A stretch of DNA of 5,833 bases from assembly GCA_959604475.1 (NCBI GenBank), contig CAUHBX010000073.1, positions 1 to 5,833 on the forward strand, given 5' to 3'. Source of the stretch: an uncultured Eubacteriales bacterium. GTDB lineage: Bacteria; Bacillota; Clostridia; Lachnospirales; Anaerotignaceae. Of this stretch, positions 1 to 5,787 are shown in pieces (position 1 is the stretch's first letter; every line of letters starts with the position of its first letter). The notes under the pieces are model-generated. The model worked only from the letters and a program-made list of their open reading frames with translations. It did not search any database and was not told the origin of the DNA. The translations under genes and the position numbers were made by a program.

Positions 1-636
1 ACTGTATACGTATGTGATGAATGCGGAGCGGAGTTCTACAGGAAGCCAAATAAATGCAATGAAAGGCTTGCGGGAAAGACAAGAATGGATGTGGCGAAGG
101 AAGCCGCGGAGGGCTTTGTCGAACAGGTTTTAAACGGAGAACAGGATAATACTCTCGCTGTAGTAGGCTTTAACGGAGCATACGGCACAGCGGAGGACAG
201 CAGTGCGATTGATATAAGCACCGGCCTTGAAATTGACGGAGATACCCTGAAAGATGAAATAGACAAAATGCAATCCGGCGGAGGCACAAATTATACGGCT
301 GCGCTGGCGGAGTCTAAAAAGATACTTGACCAACGCGATGACTCAGACAGACCTGCTTATATTATATTTATATCGGACGGAAAGCCCGGCTACAGCGGCG
401 ACGGAGAGGATGATGTAAACTGGAACGGAACTGAGCAGGCCAAACAGCTTATAGATGACGGCGCAACAATATATACAATAGGAATAGAGATGAAGGACGA
501 CGCCGACGCACTTAAGGCAATATCTTCTAACAAGGACGGAAAAGCGCTGTTCACAAACGTGACCGATGATGACCTGAACGAAGGCGGACTTCCCGACATT
601 CTTGAGGACTTGGCGGAAATTATCAACAGTATCCCT
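1..636 (+). other. VWA domain 1 (N-terminally cut by window), with a Cys-rich segment before its first helix
   Basis: The segment reads as the VWA fold from its first helix onward: RMDVAKEAAEGFVEQVL, strand LAVVGFN, the GGGTN metal-site threonine (286-288), strand YIIFISDG with its aspartate (376-378), then strand TIYTIGIE. Before the first helix, bases 13-57 encode C-x2-C-x10-C, which resembles one side of a zinc-ribbon or rubredoxin-like knuckle and is not a standard part of a VWA fold. The DxSxS motif should lie just upstream of base 1. Boundaries are approximate. Confidence 0.8.
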
Positions 637-3312
637 GCAGGCTCAAATGCAGTAATTACAGATGTAATAAATACGGATGATTTTGAGTATGTGGAGGGAA
701 GTGCGTCTGACGGGCTTGTTGTGGACAATGACGGAAAAACCCTGATTTGGAATATAGGAAATATTCCTGAAGAAAAAATAACTGTTACATTTAAGGTAAA
801 GGCAAAGGACGGTGTGTATGGTAACAGTCTCCATACAAATGAAAGCATTAAGCTTGAATATATTGATAATAAGACAGGTGAGAAAATAATAATTGACGGG
901 GATGAGGCCAGAGAAAAAATCGGCGACCCAACTGTAAATATTAAGAAGCCGTCAGAACCGGAGCCTGAAACGCCCGGTCCTGCTTCAAAATCAAAAACAG
1001 CGGCGGAGCTTGACGAAAATTACGTGTCGGAAGTTACTCTTTCGCTTCCATCTGAAGAAGCGGAGCTTATGAGTGATGTTGTATTTGTCATGGATAAGTC
1101 CAGCTGTAAAGACGAAGTGGCAGCTGAAACAAAAAATCTGCTTGAAAATCTCTTAGATGCAGTCAGCAATACGGAAGCAAAAATAAATGTAGGAGTAATA
1201 GTGTTTGGCGGAGACGCCAAAACTGTATATGACCTTAAAGAGCTTGATAATAGTGAACTGGATGCTATTTACAACGCCGCGGCAAACAGGCCTGACGGAC
1301 TTCTTAGCGGAACTAATATGGAAGCGGGGCTTATCGAAGCTGAAAATATGCTTAAGGCAAGCCAGACCAATGATGAAAGAAAATATGTTATTGTTGTCAG
1401 CGACGGTTTAACAAGATTGTTTACAGGGGACGATGGAAATGTAAAAATTATATTCCATCAGATAGAGGCTGACGGTATCAGATACTTTGGCGAAATGACC
1501 GGCTGGTGCGTTGCCAATGGTTTTGGGGACGGAGAGTTTAAAGTTCCCGGGGGAGAATGGGATAATTATTTTGATAAAGTAACCGGCTGGGTTGAGCGTG
1601 ACGGCGACAGCTTTGTACTGGACTTCACAGGTGAAAGCACAGCAGAAAGCCCTGAAAAGTTTGTACCGTTAAATGAAATTGGACAGCATGCACTTTCCGT
1701 TGACAGGGCTTTCTATGATGCGTATCATGCATATAAAAACTTAAACGGGCAATACAACTGCTACGGCGTATGTGTCGGAAGCACCGAACTGGGAGAGGCC
1801 TTCATGTCAGCGCTTAACGGCGGAAAAGCTGTGGACTTTAATATAATACGGAAGAAGATAAACTATCTTCTCGACAATGGAAGCAAGGTTGTTGACGAAA
1901 TAGGCATTGGAACAGATAATCACGGAAACAGCTATAATTTTGACTTTGTCAATGATGCCGAAAAAATCACCTTATCGGTAGGAAGCAATATCTATAACGC
2001 CGAAGTGATTCAGCTGCAGGACGGTGCGTCGGCTTCCTACGGTTTTGCACCCGATGGAAACAGCGGATATAAATACGAGCTTCATTATTATGAAAACGGA
2101 ACGGTGTTTGACGGCAGAAGCTGCGCAGAATGCTTTATATGGGAAATAAACGTGCCTGTAACAAACTTTGAAAGGGTACAGCTTAAATATAATGTAAAGC
2201 TGACTGACCCACAGACAGAAAACGGAACATATATTGTTGAAACAAATAAATGGGCGGCGCTCTACCCGGAGGATTCACTCGGAAACCAGGGCGAAAGCCA
2301 GGAATTTGAAAAACCTGAGGTCAGCTATACTAATGAAGCCGCGAAGGAATATACTGTAAGGTTCGAGGAAGGAAAGCATGGTGAGCTGGACGGAAGAACA
2401 GAGTTTACCTATGATGAGGGACAAATAATTGACACTGTACCGGACGTTGACGCAGACAGCGGCTACAGGTTTGATTCGTGGTACTGTGAGGAGCTTGATA
2501 AATACTATTCAACATCTCAGGTTAAAAATATAACCGTTGACAGGGATTTAACATTTATAGCCGCCTACAGCAGGAAAAGCAGCGGCGGAGGCGGATATGA
2601 GCTTACGGAAGGCCGTGTGGAAAAAGAAAAGCCTAAGCTTGAGACTAAAGAGCATTTCCAGTACATAAGCGGCTATCCGGACGGACTTGTAAGGCCTAAC
2701 GCCAACATAACCCGAGCGGAAGTTGCCACAATATTCTACAGGCTGCTGGAGGACAGCTCAAGACAGCTTTACTATACGACTTATCAGGACTTCAGCGATG
2801 TGGACAGTACACGTTGGTATCTTAAGGCAGTTGCTACGCTTACCAACGCCGATATACTCCATGGTGATGGAAACGCTGAAAATACCTTCAGGCCGGACGA
2901 CAGCATCACAAGGGCTGAATTTGCGACTATTGTGTCGTTCTTTGATGATTTGTCGAGCAGCGATGAAAACCATTTCAGCGATATAAACGGACACTGGGCG
3001 GCGGACTACATTAACTCTGCCTATGAAAAGGGCTGGATTTCAGGCTATCCTGACGGAACCTTCCATCCTGACAGCGCGATTACCAGGGCTGAGGCCGTAA
3101 CGCTTATCAACAACGTGCTTAACCGTGAGGTTGATGAGGACGGACTTTGCTATAATACAAAAATGTGGCCTGACAATCCCGAGTACACATGGTATTACTT
3201 CGAGATTTTAGAGGCTACTAATTACCACGAATACACTCGCGACGATGATGAAGCGGAGGATTGGACGGAAATTAGGCCAAATAAAATATGGAACGAGGGC
3301 TCCGCATATTAA
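1..3312 (+). CDS. Secreted tandem VWA-domain protein with three C-terminal SLH motifs (5' partial)
   Basis: The frame is open from base 1, so the start and signal peptide lie upstream; the first in-window ATG (85) is internal, falling in the first helix of a VWA domain. The visible 1103 residues, numbered from base 1, run in this order. The rest of VWA domain 1 spans about 1-212, with metal-site residues T96 in GGGTN and D126 in ISDG; its DxSxS is off-window. A beta-rich domain spans about 213-315, then a Pro/Glu linker to about 335. VWA domain 2 spans about 358-630 with D365-K-S-S-C369, T438 and D468, plus a large insertion after the SDG strand. A beta-sandwich follows (about 634-780), then an InlB/Flg_new-like repeat (about 784-858), a Gly-rich linker, SLH motifs (about 885-920, 928-981, 990-1042, each with ITRAE) and an acidic aromatic tail. 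SLH motifs normally bind pyruvylated wall polysaccharide; VWA domains normally bind proteins through a metal ion. A surface adhesin or matrix-binding role is inferred. No LPXTG motif is present. Confidence 0.93.
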   Translation, partial: TVYVCDECGAEFYRKPNKCNERLAGKTRMDVAKEAAEGFVEQVLNGEQDNTLAVVGFNGAYGTAEDSSAIDISTGLEIDGDTLKDEIDKMQSGGGTNYTAALAESKKILDQRDDSDRPAYIIFISDGKPGYSGDGEDDVNWNGTEQAKQLIDDGATIYTIGIEMKDDADALKAISSNKDGKALFTNVTDDDLNEGGLPDILEDLAEIINSIPAGSNAVITDVINTDDFEYVEGSASDGLVVDNDGKTLIWNIGNIPEEKITVTFKVKAKDGVYGNSLHTNESIKLEYIDNKTGEKIIIDGDEAREKIGDPTVNIKKPSEPEPETPGPASKSKTAAELDENYVSEVTLSLPSEEAELMSDVVFVMDKSSCKDEVAAETKNLLENLLDAVSNTEAKINVGVIVFGGDAKTVYDLKELDNSELDAIYNAAANRPDGLLSGTNMEAGLIEAENMLKASQTNDERKYVIVVSDGLTRLFTGDDGNVKIIFHQIEADGIRYFGEMTGWCVANGFGDGEFKVPGGEWDNYFDKVTGWVERDGDSFVLDFTGESTAESPEKFVPLNEIGQHALSVDRAFYDAYHAYKNLNGQYNCYGVCVGSTELGEAFMSALNGGKAVDFNIIRKKINYLLDNGSKVVDEIGIGTDNHGNSYNFDFVNDAEKITLSVGSNIYNAEVIQLQDGASASYGFAPDGNSGYKYELHYYENGTVFDGRSCAECFIWEINVPVTNFERVQLKYNVKLTDPQTENGTYIVETNKWAALYPEDSLGNQGESQEFEKPEVSYTNEAAKEYTVRFEEGKHGELDGRTEFTYDEGQIIDTVPDVDADSGYRFDSWYCEELDKYYSTSQVKNITVDRDLTFIAAYSRKSSGGGGYELTEGRVEKEKPKLETKEHFQYISGYPDGLVRPNANITRAEVATIFYRLLEDSSRQLYYTTYQDFSDVDSTRWYLKAVATLTNADILHGDGNAENTFRPDDSITRAEFATIVSFFDDLSSSDENHFSDINGHWAADYINSAYEKGWISGYPDGTFHPDSAITRAEAVTLINNVLNREVDEDGLCYNTKMWPDNPEYTWYYFEILEATNYHEYTRDDDEAEDWTEIRPNKIWNEGSAY
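1072..1890 (+). other. VWA domain 2 with Cys-substituted metal site and a ~115-residue insertion
   Basis: The strand DVVFVMD leads into D-K-S-S-C (1093-1107), where the third DxSxS position is Cys instead of Ser. The SGTNM threonine (1312-1314) and the VVSDG aspartate (1402-1404) supply the other metal-site positions. The next core strand, YGVCVG, starts only at about 1762. The roughly 115 residues between are far more than the usual short helix-loop, are rich in Gly, Trp and aromatic residues, and contain two TGW segments. This layout resembles VWA domains of other clostridial SLH proteins. Boundaries are approximate. Confidence 0.75.
2350..2574 (+). other. InlB B-repeat / Flg_new-like beta domain
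   Basis: The segment begins YTVRFEEGKHGELDG and continues through a VPDVDADSGYRFDSWY core to NITVDRDLTFIAAY. This order of a YTV-F strand, a G-HG-L-G turn, a GY-F--W core and a closing T--A-Y strand is the pattern of the Listeria-Bacteroides (Flg_new/InlB B) repeat found in many secreted Firmicutes proteins. There is only one copy here; it probably acts as a stalk between the VWA/beta-sandwich head and the SLH anchor. Confidence 0.75.
2653..3126 (+). other. Three SLH motifs forming the cell-wall anchor
   Basis: Three motifs each end in the signature ITRAE: ISGYPDG...NITRAEVATIF (2653-2760, lacking the usual first half), FSDVDSTRWYLKAV...SITRAEFATIV (2782-2943) and FSDINGHWAADYI...AITRAEAVTLI (2968-3126). 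Three SLH motifs typically form a pseudo-trimer that binds secondary cell-wall polysaccharide. The short first motif is common in clostridial SLH-VWA proteins, so it is probably not a deletion. Confidence 0.9.
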
Positions 3313-3321
3313 TTTCAATTT

Positions 3322-3353
3322 ATCCCGGCATAATTATGCCGGGATTTTTTATT
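3322..3353 (+). terminator. Rho-independent terminator of the SLH-VWA gene
   Basis: Bases 3322-3345 form a perfect 24-nt palindrome with arms ATCCCGGCATAA and TTATGCCGGGAT. In RNA it gives a stem of about 10 bp with a GC-rich base and a loop of about 4 nt, followed by six T (3345-3350) and then ATT. It starts 10 bases after the stop codon. The opposite strand has no comparable T-run after the stem, so termination should mainly act on + strand transcripts. It separates this gene from the regulator/transporter operon. Confidence 0.93.
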
Positions 3354-3380
3354 GACAGACAGCCGGCGCTGATATATACT
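3352..3380 (+). promoter_or_regulatory. Sigma-A type promoter of the regulator/ABC transporter operon
   Basis: A perfect -35 box TTGACA (3352-3357) is followed by exactly 17 bases and a -10 box TATACT (3375-3380), one mismatch from TATAAT. The expected transcription start is about 3386-3388, giving a leader of about 30 nt before the ATG at 3418. The -35 box abuts the T-run of the upstream terminator. A promoter this close to consensus would be highly active unless repressed, which fits the inverted repeat over its start site. Confidence 0.85.
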
Positions 3381-3383
3381 TTT

Positions 3384-3403
3384 TTTGTCTCAAATGAAAC
3401 AAA
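3384..3403 (+). promoter_or_regulatory. Candidate operator: 20-bp inverted repeat over the transcription start
   Basis: The left half TTTGTCTCAA and the right half ATGAAACAAA are inverted copies matching at 8 of 10 positions (TTTGTyTCAw). The element begins 3 bases after the -10 box and covers the predicted start site, a position where a bound protein would block transcription. Its size and two-fold symmetry suit a Crp/Fnr dimer, and the first gene downstream encodes one. It does not match the classical CRP (TGTGA-N6-TCACA) or FNR (TTGAT-N4-ATCAA) sites. Autoregulation is inferred. Confidence 0.55.
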
Positions 3404-3407
3404 TAAT

Positions 3408-3413
3408 GAGGTG
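3408..3413 (+). promoter_or_regulatory. Ribosome binding site that fixes the regulator start at 3418
   Basis: GAGGTG is an exact complement to the 16S anti-SD region and leaves a normal gap before ATG 3418. Earlier in-frame starts exist: TTG 3385, ATG 3394 and ATG 3406. TTG 3385 lies at or before the predicted transcript 5' end, and the two ATGs lie too close to that end and have no SD of their own. Confidence 0.8.
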
Positions 3414-3417
3414 CTTT

Positions 3418-4107
3418 ATGAAAAAAATATCTAAAGAGGAACAAAAAAATTATATAACGGTGCTGGAAAAAAGCTTTTTATTTAAGGATGCAGCAGAAGT
3501 AATCAGTGAATTTGTTATAAATGACAAACGTTTCCAATGGGAGTCGTATCAAAAGGGAGAAATAATTTACGACTACGATAACTACAGAAACAGCCTTGCG
3601 CTTATACTAAAGGGACGTGTTTCGGTAATGAAAAACAGCAGGGGCAGAGTTCTCATAAATACGCTTAGGGACGGGGAAGCGTTCGGAGGCTCTGTGCTGT
3701 TTGGCAGGAACGAGAAATTTATCGCGACGGTCAGGGCTGAAAGCGATTGCGTACTGCTTTTCATATCTAAAGAGCTTATGGAGGAAATAATAAAAATGTC
3801 TCCGCAGGCAAATATGAATTTTATAGGGCACCTTTCAGAATCGCTGATTTTCTTGAATAAAAGGCTTGATATTTTTACGGCAGGAGGCGCAGAGGCGCGC
3901 ACTGCGGAATATTTAATGAAAAACTGCCATAGGGACAGCGACGGAAGATTAATTGCCGACGGAATGAGCATGACGGCTTTGGCTGAGTACCTTGACGTAG
4001 GCAGGGCAAGCCTGTACCGCATTCTTTCTGATTTTGAGAAAAGAGGAATAATAAGGCATGAAGGACGGAAAATTTACATTATAAAGGACATTAAAAAGGA
4101 GATTTGA
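3418..4107 (+). CDS. Crp/Fnr-family transcriptional regulator
   Basis: The 229-residue product has the usual family length. A cyclic-nucleotide-type beta-barrel spans about 38-125, with YQKGEIIYDY, LILKGRVSVMKN and GEAFGGSVLF. A long dimer helix covers about 127-152. A C-terminal winged helix-turn-helix covers about 182-222, with recognition helix VGRASLYRILSDFEKRGII. R196 and R201 match the two DNA-contacting arginines of the CRP recognition helix, while the CRP glutamate position is A197, so the target site should differ from TGTGA. The phosphate-pocket motif is degenerate: FIATVRA replaces the RSAT-like motif of cAMP binders. The only two cysteines (C111, C170) do not fit an Fnr [4Fe-4S] cluster. 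The effector is therefore unknown. The gene is first in its operon, ends one base before the lipoprotein gene, and is preceded by a symmetric candidate operator. It most likely controls the transporter operon and itself. Confidence 0.9.
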   Translation: MKKISKEEQKNYITVLEKSFLFKDAAEVISEFVINDKRFQWESYQKGEIIYDYDNYRNSLALILKGRVSVMKNSRGRVLINTLRDGEAFGGSVLFGRNEKFIATVRAESDCVLLFISKELMEEIIKMSPQANMNFIGHLSESLIFLNKRLDIFTAGGAEARTAEYLMKNCHRDSDGRLIADGMSMTALAEYLDVGRASLYRILSDFEKRGIIRHEGRKIYIIKDIKKEI

Positions 4108-4108
4108 C

Positions 4109-5077
4109 ATGAAAAAAATATTTGCATTTATTGCAGCCGCAGTTATGACGGCGGGACTTTTAGGCGGATGTTCCGGGGCAGCATATACAGACGGCACGGC
4201 GGTAAACATCGCTATGCTTAAAGGGCCTACTGGAATAGGGGCCGTTGAGCTTATGGAAAAAAGCGAATCAGGGGAAACAGAGGGCAGCTATAATATTACT
4301 GTGGCTGCTGCTGCGGATGACGTAACTGCTAAAATCCTCAGCGGGGAAATCGATATTGCAGCGGTGCCGACCAACCTGGCCTCTGTCTTATATAACAAAA
4401 CCGAAGGCGGCGTAACAGCCCTTGCGGTAAACACGCTTGGTGTGCTTTATGTTCTTGAAAACGGGGACACAGTTCACAGCGTAGCCGACTTATCGGGCAA
4501 AACAATTTATTCATCGGGTCAGGGAGCCGTACCGGAATATGTCCTTAACTATATTCTTGAAAAAAACGGAGTGACCGATGCTAATGTGGAGTATATGGGC
4601 GAGCACGCGGAGGTTGCCGCCGCCATTGCCGGCGGAACGGCGGATATAGTGCTTCTGCCTGAACCAAATGTTACCGCGGCGACGATGAAAAACGAAGGCA
4701 CAAGGATTGCCCTTGATTTAACCGAGGAATGGAATAAAATAAGCGGAAACCATATGGCAATGGGCTGTCTGATTGTAAGGAACGAGTTTCTGAAGGAGCA
4801 CAGGGACTCTGTGGATACCTTCCTTAAGGAATACGCTGAAAGTATAGGATATGTGAACTCAAACATTTCAAAGGCGGCTGAGCTTGTTGAAAAATACGGA
4901 ATTATGGCTTCGGCCAAGGCGGCTGAAACCGCTATACCAAACTGCAATATCGTCTATATAGACGGGAATGAAATGAAGGATATGCTTACAGGATTTTTCG
5001 GTGTGCTTTTTGAGGCAGAGCCGAAAGCAGTGGGAGGAAAACTGCCGGAAAATGATTTCTATTATGTCAACAAATAA
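4109..5077 (+). CDS. ABC transporter substrate-binding lipoprotein, NitT/TauT (COG0715) type
   Basis: This 322-residue protein has a lipoprotein signal peptide: MKK, a hydrophobic stretch, then LGG-C21 as lipobox, so it should be lipidated at C21 on the outer face of the membrane. The mature part shows the type II periplasmic-binding fold of the SsuA/TauA/NMT1 group: NIAMLKGPTGIGAVELM (33-49), ILSGEIDIAAVPTNLASVLY (76-95), a hinge strand LAVNTLGVLYVL (105-116), DLSGKTIYSSGQGAVPEYVL (127-146), DIVLLPEP (179-186), and the C-terminal GGKLPENDFYY. It captures substrate and delivers it to the permease encoded next. ATG 4109 has AGGAG at 4097-4101, seven bases upstream, and starts one base after the regulator stop. 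The ligand cannot be read from sequence; nitrate, alkanesulfonate, taurine and pyrimidine precursors are all bound by relatives. Confidence 0.9.
   Translation: MKKIFAFIAAAVMTAGLLGGCSGAAYTDGTAVNIAMLKGPTGIGAVELMEKSESGETEGSYNITVAAAADDVTAKILSGEIDIAAVPTNLASVLYNKTEGGVTALAVNTLGVLYVLENGDTVHSVADLSGKTIYSSGQGAVPEYVLNYILEKNGVTDANVEYMGEHAEVAAAIAGGTADIVLLPEPNVTAATMKNEGTRIALDLTEEWNKISGNHMAMGCLIVRNEFLKEHRDSVDTFLKEYAESIGYVNSNISKAAELVEKYGIMASAKAAETAIPNCNIVYIDGNEMKDMLTGFFGVLFEAEPKAVGGKLPENDFYYVNK
5032..5038 (+). promoter_or_regulatory. Ribosome binding site for the permease, inside the lipoprotein gene
   Basis: GGGAGGA lies within the last codons of the upstream gene. It is 13 bases before ATG 5052, a long but usable spacing, and 25 bases before the alternative ATG 5064. 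It is the best SD-like sequence near the start and is the reason for preferring 5052. Overlap with the preceding reading frame suggests translational coupling. Confidence 0.5.
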
Positions 5078-5783
5078 AAAATTACTGGTCTTTATCTTCT
5101 GGACAGCCGTATGGCAGACCGTATACATGATAATAGGAAGCGACGTCCTTTTTGCCTCGCCCCTTAATACGCTGATAGCAGTAGCGAGATTAATATCCCA
5201 TGCCGATTTTTATAAAACAATAGTATTTTCATTTTTAAGGATTGCCTTGGGCTTCTTTGCCGGAACTGCCGCCGGTATACTTTTGGGTGCTGCCACAGGG
5301 GCAAGCAGGGTTGTATATACGCTTTTTAAGCCTTTAATAGATATTGTAAGGGCGGCGCCTATGGCTTCATTTATAATTCTTGCCCTTGCATGGCTTAAAT
5401 CCGGGACAGTACCTGTATTCATAGCGTTTTTAACCGTTGTGCCTATAGTGTGGAGCAATATATCGGAAGGGATTAATTCAGCCGACAAAAAACTGCTTGA
5501 AATGGCACGGGTGTATGAATTTACCGGTAAAATGAAGCTTGAGAATATATATATTCCAGCATTAAAGCCGTACCTGCGCACGGCTGCAGCAACAGGGGCC
5601 GGCTTTGCCTTTAAAAGCGGGGTTGCGGCGGAGGTTATAGGCTCGCCTGCGTTTTCAATAGGAAGAAAGCTGTATGAGTCAAAGATATATCTTGAAACAG
5701 AAGAGCTTTTTGCGTGGACGGCGGTAATAATTGTTTTAAGCGTTGTGTTTGAAAAGCTGCTGGTGCGCTATGTCGGGAGGTGA
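5052..5783 (+). CDS. ABC transporter permease, TauC/SsuC (COG0600) type
   Basis: The product is an integral membrane protein of 243 residues, typical of this family. Hydrophobic segments lie at about 11-28, 57-82, 106-116, 120-136, 180-197 and 219-236, consistent with six transmembrane helices. The cytoplasmic EAA loop that docks with the ATPase is clear at about 150-172: EMARVYEFTG followed by NIYIPAL. It should form the dimeric channel that receives substrate from the lipoprotein encoded just upstream. The start is uncertain: ATG 5052 uses the GGGAGGA at 5032-5038 with long spacing and overlaps the lipoprotein gene by 26 bases; ATG 5064 gives MSTNKKLLVF, a typical permease N-terminus, but has only a weak GGAA nearby. 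An upstream ATG at 5001 would add a charged, non-family extension and is unlikely. Confidence 0.88.
   Translation: MISIMSTNKKLLVFIFWTAVWQTVYMIIGSDVLFASPLNTLIAVARLISHADFYKTIVFSFLRIALGFFAGTAAGILLGAATGASRVVYTLFKPLIDIVRAAPMASFIILALAWLKSGTVPVFIAFLTVVPIVWSNISEGINSADKKLLEMARVYEFTGKMKLENIYIPALKPYLRTAAATGAGFAFKSGVAAEVIGSPAFSIGRKLYESKIYLETEELFAWTAVIIVLSVVFEKLLVRYVGR
5775..5783 (+). promoter_or_regulatory. Strong ribosome binding site overlapping the permease stop codon
   Basis: GGGAGGTGA is one base off the full anti-SD complement AGGAGGTGA, and its last three bases are the permease TGA stop. It sits four bases before GTG 5788. It supports translation of the last visible gene from a GTG start, coupled to the permease. 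Confidence 0.7.
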
Positions 5784-5787
5784 GGCT

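Noticed and set aside
85..87. ATG as the start of the VWA-SLH protein
   Set aside because: The frame is open back to base 1 with domain-consistent residues upstream, the ATG falls in the first VWA helix, and no signal peptide follows. It is an internal Met.
36..848. Open frames on the minus strand opposite the start of the VWA-SLH gene
   Set aside because: They are low-complexity Ser/Ile/Phe-rich products opposite a clear domain-bearing gene, with no family resemblance; they reflect antisense reading of Asp/Glu-rich coding DNA.
2723..2994. Alternative open frames on both strands within the SLH region
   Set aside because: Both overlap the clear SLH motifs and lack recognisable domains.
2653..3126. 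DNA repeat or CRISPR-like array suggested by the recurring ITRAE-coding segments
   Set aside because: The similarity is at protein level (SLH motifs); spacing and DNA sequence vary and the frame is continuous.
3384..3403. Classical CRP or FNR binding site
   Set aside because: The half-sites TTTGTyTCA do not match TGTGA-N6-TCACA or TTGAT-N4-ATCAA, so only a generic candidate operator is claimed.
3385..3417. Upstream starts (TTG 3385, ATG 3394, ATG 3406) for the regulator
   Set aside because: The promoter places the transcript 5' end at about 3387 and the GAGGTG at 3408-3413 fits ATG 3418. The extra residues do not belong to the family.
3313..3417. Riboswitch (for example TPP) controlling the transporter
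   Set aside because: Only about 30 nt lie between the predicted transcription start and the first ATG, too short for a known riboswitch, and the upstream hairpin is a terminator belonging to the previous gene.
5001..5051. ATG 5001 as permease start
   Set aside because: It would overlap the lipoprotein gene by 77 bases and add a charged 17-residue leader unlike the family; the best SD lies downstream of it.
3582..5581. Minus-strand open frames opposite the regulator, lipoprotein and permease genes
   Set aside because: They are shadows of well-supported + strand genes, with no SD plus domain evidence.
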